Shown piece by piece: positions 42,529 to 51,676 of a stretch of 64,000 nucleotides of DNA. Below the pieces are notes generated by a model. It had not been told where the DNA came from and did not search any database. It saw nothing but the letters and a program-made list of their open reading frames with translations. Position 1 is the stretch's first letter. Each line of letters opens with the position of its first letter. This DNA comes from CATQHD01 sp965202675 (GTDB taxonomy: Bacteria; Actinomycetota; Acidimicrobiia; Spongiisociales; Spongiisociaceae): assembly GCA_965202675.1 (NCBI GenBank), contig OZ241842.1, positions 1,984,001 to 2,048,000 on the forward strand, in the 5' to 3' direction. The position numbers and the translations under genes are program-made.

Positions 42529-43689
42529 TCAGCCGCCCAGGGGGCGGAGCATCGACCGGGAGATGATGTGGCGCTGGATCTCGGAGGTGCCGTCCCATAT
42601 GCGGTCCACCCTGGTGTCCCGCCACAGCCGTTCCAGGGGCAGCTCGTCCATCAGGCCCATGCCGCCGAAGATCTGGACGGCCTCGTCGGTAACGAACTGG
42701 CACATCTCGCTGGCGTACAGCTTGGCCATGGCCGCATCGGCGTCGGTCATGACGCCCCGCCCGTCCTTCCAGGCCGCCCGGAGGGTGAGCAGCTCGGCGG
42801 CTTCATAGCGGGTCTGCATGTCCGCCAGCTTGAAGGACACCCCCTGGAAGCGCCCGATCTGCTGTCCGAACTGGCGGCGCTCCACCGCCCATTCGGTTGC
42901 CAGGTCGATCGCGCGCCGCGCCCGGCCCAGGCAGACGGCCGCTACCTGGAGCCGGGTCGACCCCAGCCATTCGTTGGCGACCTCGAAGCCCCGGTGCTCC
43001 TCTCCGAGGACCGCCGATTCGGGCGCCCGGCAGCCGTCGAAGGCCAGGACGAAGTTGTGGTAGCCCCGGTTGGACACCGCCCGGTAGCCGGGGAGCACCT
43101 CGAAACCGGGGGTGTCCATATCCACCAGGAAGGCGGTGATCTTCTTGCGGGGCCCTCTGGGGCCGGCTTCTTCGCCGGTGGCGGCGAACAGGATCACGTA
43201 GTCGGCCAGGTCGGCGTGGCTGATGAAATGCTTCGTCCCGTCGATGACGTAGCCGTTTCCGTCTCGGACAGCCGCGCATTTCATGCCCCGCAGGTCGGAG
43301 CCTGCGTCCGGTTCGCTCATCGCCAGGCATTCCACCCGCTCACCCCGGACGGTGGGCAGCAGGTAGCGCTCGATCTGCCCCCCCCGGCAGGCCCGCAGGA
43401 TGTTGGAAGGCCGGGCGACGATGTACTGCAGGGCGTAGGAGGCGGCGCCCAGTTCCCGCTCCACCAGCGCCAGGGTCAGGGGGTCGAGGCCCGCCCCTCC
43501 GTATTCCTCCGGCATGTTGGCGGCGTAGATGCCCGCCTCGATCGACCGGGATTTGATCCGGTCGACCATCTCCGGCGAGACCCGCCCGGTGCGTTCCACC
43601 TCTTCTTCCAGGGGGAACAGCTCCTGTTCGGTGAACCGCCGGGCGGTCTCGACGATCAGCTCCTGTTCGCCGCTCAGCTCGAAGTCCAT
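42529..43689 (-). CDS. caiA: Acyl-CoA dehydrogenase, probably crotonobetainyl/gamma-butyrobetainyl-CoA dehydrogenase
   Basis: FAD enzyme that oxidises gamma-butyrobetainyl-CoA to crotonobetainyl-CoA, passing electrons to ETF. The 386-residue protein shows the flavin/substrate region CLAMSEPDAGSDLRGMK, RRQFGQQIGRFQGVSFKLA and the C-terminal signature QIFGGMGLM...IWDGTSEIQRHIISR. At the position where most family members have the catalytic Glu (YEGT) this one has Asp (WDGT), a conservative change also met in some subfamilies. It overlaps the preceding gene by 16 bases. etfAB lie about 15 kb away at 59-61 kb. Confidence 0.85.
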   Translation of the reverse strand: MDFELSGEQELIVETARRFTEQELFPLEEEVERTGRVSPEMVDRIKSRSIEAGIYAANMPEEYGGAGLDPLTLALVERELGAASYALQYIVARPSNILRACRGGQIERYLLPTVRGERVECLAMSEPDAGSDLRGMKCAAVRDGNGYVIDGTKHFISHADLADYVILFAATGEEAGPRGPRKKITAFLVDMDTPGFEVLPGYRAVSNRGYHNFVLAFDGCRAPESAVLGEEHRGFEVANEWLGSTRLQVAAVCLGRARRAIDLATEWAVERRQFGQQIGRFQGVSFKLADMQTRYEAAELLTLRAAWKDGRGVMTDADAAMAKLYASEMCQFVTDEAVQIFGGMGLMDELPLERLWRDTRVDRIWDGTSEIQRHIISRSMLRPLGG

Positions 43690-45233
43690 GATTCCGCCCT
43701 CTCCTGCGCTCCGGTTTCCGGTACAACCCGGGGTTCTGCTTCGGGTCCGGGGTGCTCCCTGGTTGCCATCACCCGCCCCAGGTATTCGGGCCGGGGCGCC
43801 TCCTTGTGCACCCGCCGGACGGCCGCCAGGGCCAGGGCGGGGGCGTCCTCGATGGGGGCCGGGCGTCCGGCGTCCGTGTCCATGTGCAGCAGCATCTGCT
43901 CGGCGGCGGCCGCCCGCTCACCCGTGCGGCGGTCGAACATCTCGTGGTAGAGGTGGAGCCGTTTCCGGTCGAGGCCCGCCACCAGGGTGGTAAAGCGCAG
44001 CGAGTCGCCGCCCGACACCTCCCGCAGATAGTTGATATGCGTTTCCACCGTGTAGAAGGAATGCCCCGCCGCCCGGTACTCCTCGTCGTCGCCGATGTAA
44101 CGGAACAAGGCGTCGGAGGCCCACCCGAAGGCGGTCAGGTAGGCGGCCTCGGTCATGTGGCCGTTGTAATCGACCCAGTCGGGTTCCACATCACAGCCGA
44201 ACAGCTCCAGGGGCGCGGCGATCCGGTCTCCCTCGGACCAGGGCCGGGCGCCCTGCCCGTAGCGGCGGGCTTCGCGGCGGGCCAGGATGTTCCCGGCGCC
44301 CACCCCCGCCGAGCGCAGCGCCCTCATCACGGCCAGCAGGTAGTCGTCCCGCAGCCGTTCCAGATCCTCGACGCTCCGCCCGGCGGCCTGGGCGGCGGTT
44401 CCTTCCACCATGGCGTCGATCAGGCCGTCGGTCAGCTCCGGCGCCTCCAGCCGGGTCCAGGGGAGCTTCAGGGCGGGGCCGAACTGTTCCAGCATCCGCC
44501 GCATTCCCGAGCGCCCCCCCGCCAGATGGAAGGTGAGGTTGACGCCCATGCCCGCCCAGCGCAGCCCCGGTCCGTAGACGATGGCGTCGTCCAGTTCCCC
44601 GGTGGTGGCCAGGCCGTCGTTCACGATGTGGAGGATCTCCCGCCACACCGCCTCCTGGAGCCGGTCGGACAGGTAGCCGGGAAGCTCGTTGCGCACCACC
44701 AGCGGATACATGTCCAGCCAGTCGTACACCTCGGCGGCCTGTTCGACGGTCTCGGGGGAGGTGCGCCCGCCGGGCACCACCTCGCAGAGGGGCAGCAGGT
44801 AGACCGGATTGAAGGGATGGCCGATCACCACCCGTTCGGGATGGGCGCAGCCGGATGCGATCCGGGTGGGCAGCAGACCGGAGGAGCTGGAGGCGATGAT
44901 CACCCCGGGCGGGGCGGCCGCATCCAGGCGGGCGAGCAGGCCGGTTTTCAGAGCCTCGTCCTCGGGGGCCGACTCCTGGATGAAATCGGCGGCGCCGGCA
45001 ACCTCCTCGGGTGTGTCCATGAAAGCGATCCGGTCGGGCCGGGCGCCCGGGTAGAGGCCCAGCCGCTGGACGGACAGCCAGGACCGGTCGACAGCTTCGC
45101 GGAGGCGCTGCTCGGCGTTCGGGGCCGGATCCCAGGCCGACACGTCGAGGCCGCGGCTCAGCGCCCTGACCGCCCATCCGGCGCCGATGACGCCGGTTCC
45201 GATCACGCCGAACACCCGGGGAGGCGGGTTCAC
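43674..45233 (-). CDS. cdhA: L-carnitine 3-dehydrogenase fused to betainyl-CoA thioesterase
   Basis: The 519-residue fusion carries two steps of aerobic carnitine breakdown. Residues about 1-320 are a 3-hydroxyacyl-CoA-dehydrogenase-like oxidoreductase with GVIGTGVIGAGW (NAD loop, residues 9-20), SSSSGLLPT and IGHPFNPVYLLPLCEVV, oxidising carnitine to 3-dehydrocarnitine. Residues about 340-475 are a hotdog thioesterase with EPDWVDYNGHMTEAAYL and an ETHINYLREV strand, matching the CdhB-type thioesterase that releases glycine betaine from betainyl-CoA. Fused cdhA-cdhB genes are known in other bacteria. The last 35 residues are low-complexity. cdhC lies 89 bases upstream. Confidence 0.9.
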   Translation of the reverse strand: MNPPPRVFGVIGTGVIGAGWAVRALSRGLDVSAWDPAPNAEQRLREAVDRSWLSVQRLGLYPGARPDRIAFMDTPEEVAGAADFIQESAPEDEALKTGLLARLDAAAPPGVIIASSSSGLLPTRIASGCAHPERVVIGHPFNPVYLLPLCEVVPGGRTSPETVEQAAEVYDWLDMYPLVVRNELPGYLSDRLQEAVWREILHIVNDGLATTGELDDAIVYGPGLRWAGMGVNLTFHLAGGRSGMRRMLEQFGPALKLPWTRLEAPELTDGLIDAMVEGTAAQAAGRSVEDLERLRDDYLLAVMRALRSAGVGAGNILARREARRYGQGARPWSEGDRIAAPLELFGCDVEPDWVDYNGHMTEAAYLTAFGWASDALFRYIGDDEEYRAAGHSFYTVETHINYLREVSGGDSLRFTTLVAGLDRKRLHLYHEMFDRRTGERAAAAEQMLLHMDTDAGRPAPIEDAPALALAAVRRVHKEAPRPEYLGRVMATREHPGPEAEPRVVPETGAQERAESWTSS

Positions 45234-45322
45234 CGCCGGCGGTCCTTCCGGCCCCGGCCGTCCGGCCGGGGTTGTCCGGTCACACGCGCTCGGCCGTTTG
45301 CTCCGGTCATCCGGTCAGCCGG

Positions 45323-46252
45323 TCAGAAGGCGACCGCGCCCAGGCCCTTGAGAGCCAGGCGTTCCCTGGTCTCGGCCGGGTCGGCCGGCTCGCGGGACAG
45401 CTCCCGCAGGATGCGCACGATCTTGGCCACCTGCTCGGCGTTGGACTCGGCCAGCTTGCCCTTCCGCAGGTAGATGCCGTCCTCCAAGCCGACCCGCACG
45501 TTGCCGCCCATGACGGCCCCGGCGGTGACGATGTCGAACTGATGGCGGCCCCCGCCCAGGATCGACCACTCCAGGTCATGGCCGAACAGGCGGTTGGCGG
45601 CCGTCTTCATCGCCGCTACGTTCTCGATGTCCGGCCCGATGCCGCCGAAGGTGCCCATCACGAACTGCATGAAGATCGGGGGCTTGACCAGGCCCCGGTC
45701 GGCGAAGTAAGCCAGGGTGTAGAGGTGGCCGACGTCGTAGGCCTCGAACTCGAAGCGGCAGCCGGTCTTGTCGGCCAGCACGGTGAGCATGTATTCGATG
45801 TCGCCGAAGGTGTTGACGAACGGCTCCCACTTGGTGCTCTCCAGGAAGGGCTCCTCCCAGTCGTACTTCCAGCGGCCCTCGTAGCGGGGGATCATCTGGA
45901 AAAGGCCGTAGTTCATGGTGCCCAGGTTGCAGGTGGCCAGCTCGGGTTTCAGTATCTCGATGACCCGCAGGCGCTCTTCGATGGTCTGGCCGGTGGCCCC
46001 TCCGGTGGTGATCGAGATGACCGCGTCGCACCCTTCCTTGATCCCGGCGCAGTACTCCCGGAAAATACCGGGGTCCGACACCGGGCGCCCGTCCACGGGG
46101 TCCCGGGCGTGGATGTGGATGACGCTGGCCCCCTCGCGGGCGGCGTCGACCGACTGGGTTACATGCTCATCGACGGTGACCGGGATGTCGCTGTTCATGG
46201 TGGGGGTGTGCGAAGCCCCCGTTACCGCACACGTAACGATCACACCGCTCAT
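45323..46252 (-). CDS. cdhC: 3-dehydrocarnitine:acetyl-CoA cleavage enzyme (BKACE family)
   Basis: Condenses 3-dehydrocarnitine with acetyl-CoA and cleaves it into betainyl-CoA and acetoacetate. The 309-residue TIM barrel is of the beta-keto acid cleavage (DUF849/Kce) family. Zinc ligands His46 and His48 lie in VIHIHARDP, as in characterised Kce. TTGGATGQT and the late VRVGLEDGIYL are also family motifs. The ATG at 46252 is preceded by AAGGAGG. It heads the carnitine operon, and the specificity is inferred from its fused CdhA-CdhB neighbour, since BKACE members act on many beta-keto acids. Confidence 0.9.
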   Translation of the reverse strand: MSGVIVTCAVTGASHTPTMNSDIPVTVDEHVTQSVDAAREGASVIHIHARDPVDGRPVSDPGIFREYCAGIKEGCDAVISITTGGATGQTIEERLRVIEILKPELATCNLGTMNYGLFQMIPRYEGRWKYDWEEPFLESTKWEPFVNTFGDIEYMLTVLADKTGCRFEFEAYDVGHLYTLAYFADRGLVKPPIFMQFVMGTFGGIGPDIENVAAMKTAANRLFGHDLEWSILGGGRHQFDIVTAGAVMGGNVRVGLEDGIYLRKGKLAESNAEQVAKIVRILRELSREPADPAETRERLALKGLGAVAF

Positions 46253-46339
46253 CTGCCCCTCCTTGTCGAGACCGGCTGCCAGGATAATCGTACTGCCGTT
46301 CCGCCCGCCGCGCCGCCGTACCCCTGTCGGCCCCGGAGG

Positions 46340-46906
46340 TCAGAGGTCCAGGCTCTCGAACTTGCTGCGGTGCCTGTTCGGCAAGCCGTCGACCACGGCT
46401 TTGGCCGCGGCTATGAGCTCCTGAGCGGCTTCCAACTCGGAACGCGTGCTGTCCAACGCCTGACGCGACTCGGACAGTTCACCGTCGATCCGGGTCTGGA
46501 TGCCGTTCACCTGCTCGCGGATGGTTTCCTGCCCGCTCGCCAGCTCGCCCAGCTTGTTGTCCTGCGTCTCCGATTGTTCGGCCAGCCTGCCGATTTTGTC
46601 CTTGGCGGTGTCCACCCCGGTGCGGATAGCAGTCAACTCGGCTCCGGTCACCAGATCCTCTGCACGCTGCAACGATTCCATGGTCTTTCCTATCGCCGAC
46701 CGCAACAGGTCGCAGAGCTCCGCCATCTTGGTCGAGGTTTCCCGCAGGCTGCTGGATGCATCGGATACAGCCGTCGAAGCCTGCTCCTGTCTGCTTGCGG
46801 CACCGGCCATCCCTTTGAGCCGCTCCTGCAACTCCTTCAGGGCATCGGTAGCCTCTTCGAAGCGGCGCTTGACCGCCTCGAACTCAACTGTATTATCTGA
46901 TGCCAT
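46340..46906 (-). CDS. Small coiled-coil protein paired with the helicase-nuclease
   Basis: Unknown function. The 188-residue protein is almost entirely alpha-helical with heptad-like spacing from residue 5 to 175, rich in Ala, Glu, Gln and Ser, with no signal peptide or membrane helix. The single region without coil character is the C-terminal PNRHRSKFESLDL. Its ATG (46906) lies 2 bases after the helicase stop and has a perfect GGAGGTG ribosome-binding site inside the end of that gene, so the two are co-transcribed. It resembles the middle of SMC- or chemoreceptor-type coils only in composition. A structural or regulatory partner of the helicase is the natural inference. Confidence 0.75.
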   Translation of the reverse strand: MASDNTVEFEAVKRRFEEATDALKELQERLKGMAGAASRQEQASTAVSDASSSLRETSTKMAELCDLLRSAIGKTMESLQRAEDLVTGAELTAIRTGVDTAKDKIGRLAEQSETQDNKLGELASGQETIREQVNGIQTRIDGELSESRQALDSTRSELEAAQELIAAAKAVVDGLPNRHRSKFESLDL

Positions 46907-48356
46907 GCTTACTCACCTCCGTAGGTTTCCAGTATAGTGATGGCGAAGTCTCGGGCAAATTCAACACCTTCCGCTAGGGAGAACACAGTGAGTGGCCAGT
47001 TATGCTCACTGTATGTCCACATTTCCTCATCGGTCACAGCAGGAGGCGCTTCCGAATAGTGAGCTACTCCGAATAAACCGGCCGCCCATTTGGTTTCCCA
47101 TCCTAAGAAATCAATCATCAAAGAGACCGCTTCGCTGATGACATCCTGAGGAACTTGATACAAGACTCGCGCCGACTGCAGGGACTCCTTTAGCCCGTTT
47201 TCGAACTCACGAGAGTTGCCGTCTGGAATCATGGCCTCGGTTATTGCTCGGGTAGCTAGTAACCATGGATAATCGGGGTAAGAACCAAGCAATCGGCCAG
47301 CCGCGCCTCGCCACTCGCGTGCGGTGGTCTCGGTTTCTATTATGTTCCATTCTATTATCCATTCAAGGAAACGAAGATACGATTCCTGCACTAATCGCAA
47401 TAATACTTGGGTTGCGAATCCCTCCTGTAGATAATCCAATATTTGTCGCCGCATTTCCATGTTAGGATCGCTATTTTCGGCGGCGGAGTGTGTAGCCAAC
47501 CACATTTCTCTCATCGACCGGCGGCGCGCTGTCTCGATTGTACGATATACAAACCTTATCAATTCCTGTCCACATCTTTTGATAGATGACATCAGGTCAC
47601 CCGGATGCCCTATTCTGTTCCTTATCGCTGTTATTTGTCCAGGTTGACTTCGTTCAATAAAGGCTTCCAAACTCTTAGTAACTGTTTCCATGCTTACACT
47701 GCGAACTGTGACTTCGAAGGTTTGTGATCCGCGCTCCTTTAGATAATCTTCTACTACTCCTAGAACGGCCAGTCTGTGAAGGGCCCGTTCACGAGCATCC
47801 TCGCCAGCTCTCGTTTGTCTATCTCTAAAAGGCAGGCTGATCTCTTGTCGTTCTGTCCTCGGGTTCAATTCGTATGCAACTCTCATGAGGACAGATATCT
47901 CATCTTCCATACCAGCGAAGGTATTAAGGTGAAACCATAGGGCAGTAGTAACATCATCTTTGGCTCTATTACTAATCTCTTCAATCCGTTGTCGTATGTC
48001 CTCCAGAGGAGTATCTTCCGACAAAAGATTCTGATTCCGATCCTTGTCGAATTCGCTAAGGATCAGCATGCATTCTGCTCGATCTCCGTCGCGTCCTGCT
48101 CTGCCTACTTCCTGATAGTAAGCCTCTATGGATCTTGGAAACAGGTAGTGAATACTCCACCTAATGTTAGGTTTATCTATCCCCATGCCAAAAGCACTGG
48201 TGCACACTAGGGCTAATATTTCATTGTTCATGAAGCGATTAACACTATCGTCCTTTATTATCTCGAATTCATGGTGGGAGATGGTTCTTGGATTGCTACC
48301 CGCGTACACACCTACGCTAGGACAGATTATCGCAACGGCATCTTTAGCATTAATTA

Positions 48357-48372
48357 GGGCGTGTTAACACTA
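48357..48372. repeat. Left terminal inverted repeat of the IS
   Basis: GGGCGTGTTAACACTA; 15 of 16 bases match the complement of 49155-49170. Confidence 0.92.
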
Positions 48373-48379
48373 TTTCGTT

Positions 48380-49173
48380 TTGATATGGTATCATGCGGGG
48401 ATGGAGATTACAGAAGCTCAGTACGAGCGTATCAAGTCGTATTTACCGACGCAGCGCGGTAATGTCCGCGTGTCGAATCTGGATGTGCTCAACGCTTTTT
48501 TGTATGTGTTGGAGCACGGATGTAAGTGGCGGGGGTTGCCTGACCGGTTTGGTAATTGGCATACCATCTACACGCGGATGAACCGCTGGTCGAAGAATGG
48601 CGTGCTGGACAGGGTGTTTAGGGGTTTGCAGGATGAGGGGATCATCCGGATGAATCTGGAGGTTGTTTCTTTGGACAGCACGATCGTCAGGGTTCATCCC
48701 GATGGGATGGGCGCTCTGAAAAAAAGGGGCCCCAGGCGGTCGGCCGGTCCCGGGGGGGTTGGACGACCAAGATTCATATGGTTGCCGCGGATGCTCGAAC
48801 GGCGGTGATGTTTTCTCTTTCTGCGGGTCAGGATCATGACGCTGCGCATGGGCGGAGGCTGTTGGAGCGGATCGGCGTGCAACAGGATCCGTTGTTCCTG
48901 GTGATGGACCGGGCGTATGAGGGGGACGAGACGCGGCAGTTGGCTTTGGATCTGGGGTATACGCCGGTGGTTCCTCCTACAGTCCGGCGGCGGAACCCTT
49001 GGGTCTATGACCAGGAGGTTTACAAGCGGCGCAACGAGGTCGAGCGGTTGTTCCGACGGCTGAAGGAGTATCGTCGTGTCTTCTCCCGTTACGATAAACT
49101 CGACGTGGTTTACCTGGGGTTCATCACCTTTGCGCTGATAACAGAAACCCTACGTAGTGTTAACAGGCCCTAG
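48380..49173 (+). CDS. IS5-family transposase, two frames joined by -1 frameshift
   Basis: DDE transposase that cuts and joins the element ends. The first frame (48380-48808, starting at a GTG or the ATG at 48401) encodes the helix-turn-helix half and the first Asp in LDSTIVRVH. The second frame (continuing to 49173) encodes KIHMVAADART, the second Asp in MDRAYEGDETR and the catalytic Glu in RRNEVERLFRRLKEYRRV. They join by a -1 shift on seven A followed by four G (48719-48729), giving KKGPQAVGRSRGGWTTK across the junction; this is the expected programmed arrangement in IS427-type elements. The stop codon TAG uses the flanking TA duplication plus one host G. All catalytic residues are intact, so the element may still be mobile. 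Confidence 0.88.
49155..49170. repeat. Right terminal inverted repeat of the IS
   Basis: Reads GGGCCTGTTAACACTA on the minus strand, one mismatch to the left end. Confidence 0.92.
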
Positions 49174-51676
49174 TCCTGGTAATCCTCCAGGGCGTTGATT
49201 AACAGTAGGAACGAATACCAAGCCGGAGAAGGTCTGCTCTCCTCTATTAGGCATAAAATACCTTGCTTGATTGACATCAAACAGGGCGGGCAAGCGCCTC
49301 AAGCAACCTTGGAGAGTAACTGGGTGATCAGGGGAAGTACATCTTACATGATAGTTGAGTTCTGGTCGATCAAAGGATTCTGGTTGTACGATAGAATTAT
49401 CATTGTGTTCCATAATACCCAACTGAAATAGTACATCGCTTAGTACTGCTCGAGATGCTGTTCCAGTTAAGGCAAGCAGTGGGGGAGGTTGTCCGCTTTG
49501 ATCTTTAGATAATTTACGAATAATGTTGCCCAAATTGAGGTATGCATATCTGAAGTCATGCCCCCATTCAGAAACGCAATGTGCCTCGTCTACTACGACT
49601 AGGTTGACAAGAGTAGCGTTTGCCAACCTAGCTAAAGCCTTTCTAAATTTCTTTGTCTGAATACGCTCGGGAGCGACAAACACATAGTAAGGCTCGGCAT
49701 TTGCTATATGTTCCAAAACTACATCTTGTTCTCTAGTACGACTTGTGATTTCTTGTACACGGTCGATGCCGTGGCTTCGTAGGCCTTTAACTTGATCATT
49801 AATCAAGGCTACCAACGGGTCGATCACTAAGGTTCGTCCGGGCAGGCATAACCCGGCTAGCTGATAGATCAAGCTCTTGCCCGCCCCCGTCGGGAGAAGC
49901 ACGGCACAATCCCTCATGGACATGACCTCGACTATGGCTTCATACTGACCATCACGAAAACCCTCTTTGGCAAACACAGCGCGGAGTAATACCCTCAGAG
50001 GGTCCCTGCCCTCGTCTCCTTCGATATGAACGGTTGCTCGATTGTTGTCGCCTTCTAGGCGATCGGACATCAGAACGGGAACACCTGTGGATCGGATAAC
50101 CACTGTTGGTGTGCCATCGCGATCAGGGAGTGGCTGGCACGAAGTACGATCACACTGCAACAGGATACGGGCGCGAGGGTTAGACACCGATTCTTCGGAG
50201 GCATCTTGGCGCTCGTATCGGCCTTCCGGGGTGCGGTGGAAGAGTACTCTATCTTCACTGTCCTCGAATAACACTCGTCCTGGCACAACGGAGCGGGCAT
50301 CCCACAGGCAACAGAGGGCGTAAAGAACTTCCAGATATGGTACTATCAGTTCGATGGCCATATGCGTAGGATCTTCGACTTCTACTATCCAGGAATCCCC
50401 GCTTAGGAATCCGCGGCGGATGGCTTCGCATAGTCCCAAAACCAAGCGATGAACCTGGATAGAACCCCAGACCAATAATTTATCTTCATCCGAGGGATTT
50501 GTGGCTTGACTGACTGTCGCCTCTATAGCGTTGGTAACGGCTTCAAGTTGAGAGCCGTGTCCCATTCTGATTTCACTTGTAGACACGCGGATAGTTTCTA
50601 TGCCGATATTTCTAAGCAATTGGTCCCGCTCTTGGTCAGTTAGTTGTTGAGTTTCGTGTTGCGTACCGTCTATTTCAATTACAAATGGACAGCTACCCGG
50701 TGGTGCCCAGAGAAAATCGCAACGGCGGTTCCCGCCTGCTCCATGGCCTGCTGCCTGCAGGAGGCCGTCTAATGAAGCTTGAGGTATCAGCCAACGAGCA
50801 ACTCGTGGATGGTGCTCTGCCATCCATTCCATCAGTAGCCGTTCCTCGTCCGATTCAGCCAGAGATGGTTCGATTTCAACGTGGTAGCCACCGGGTATCA
50901 CGGTGAGGTCGCGTAAGCTCACTGAATAAGAATCGTGCAGATTGAATGACACATCTCCCGGTTGCGAGCTAGGTCGGATACGGTCACCTAGACCGACAGA
51001 CTCAATCAGTATCCGCTCAGAGTCGGGGTGTAGGGGCGGTGTCAATCCTCGGCGGAGAAGTTTGCCCATTACGTCCAGCACTCTTTGAGTGTTTCTATCA
51101 GACTCAAGTTCGTGGAGAGGGGATGTGCTTGCTATCCAGCAGTTGGAGAGAGAGTCCATGTCCTCAACCTTGACAGACCTAAGAGATGCTCCTACAGTGG
51201 CATATTCGACCTGCCAGCCAGCATTTTCGAAGCCAAAGGTACCATCAGACCAGTGAACACGTTGTTTTCTGAGAACATCCTGCCCGAATACCTTTGCTGG
51301 GTTCGGATGATTGGTGATCATCGTGTCGGGCTGAGGTGTATCCGGAGGGTTTATTATTGGCGGGTTAGCCCTTTTTTCCTCGTTGCTATTGAAAGTTGTG
51401 GTTCCTCGGCAACTGGGGAATTGCAGGCATCCCCAGAAACGGTTTCCGGACCTTGCCCCCTGCTTCGCGGTGCGAAGGGTCATATCACTCCCACATCTTG
51501 GGCATCTGGGGCGGTTTCCACTCGTGCTGTTCCTTCGCCACGTTGACCCCCCGCGCTTGCGGTGGTCTGTCTCGGAGTCTAACCCCGACGAGGGGTCGCG
51601 GTTTCTGGACACACAGGCGTTTGGTGATCGACAAAACTGTCAGGCGGCGATCCCGATGAAGGGTTATGCACCTCGC

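Larger units (their letters stand above)
48357..49170 (+). mobile_element. Intact IS5-family (IS427-like) insertion sequence, 814 bp
   Basis: Terminal inverted repeats of 16 bp (GGGCGTGTTAACACTA on the left; the right end differs at one base) bound the element, and a TA target duplication flanks it (48355-48356 and 49171-49172). It contains a transposase in two overlapping frames. Its ends fall inside the helicase gene. Confidence 0.93.
46909..51612 (-). pseudogene. Zinc-ribbon / DUF559-like nuclease / RecQ-type helicase, split by an IS element
   Basis: Without the insertion this gene encodes 1295 residues. Domains in order: a topoisomerase-type zinc ribbon (Cys37, Cys40, Cys62, Cys68); a Vsr/DUF559-like nuclease region near residues 295-350 (CDFLW, FVIEIDGTQHE, DQERDQLL); RecQ helicase motor 1 with Walker A LLPTGAGKSLIYQL near 577 and VVVDEAHCVSEWGHDF near 674; after the IS, motor 2 with SAFGMGIDKPNIR and YYQEVGRAGRDGDRAE; then about 350 residues of unknown fold. 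Removing 48357-49172 (816 bases) rejoins the frame exactly. The GTG at 51612 has no clear ribosome-binding site, so the start is uncertain. Base composition is markedly AT-richer than the neighbours, a sign of transfer. A DNA defence or repair role is plausible. Confidence 0.8.

Noticed and set aside
48719..48729. IS transposase as a frameshift pseudogene
   Set aside because: The A7 tract, the overlap of frames and the intact DDE residues fit programmed -1 frameshifting in this IS group.
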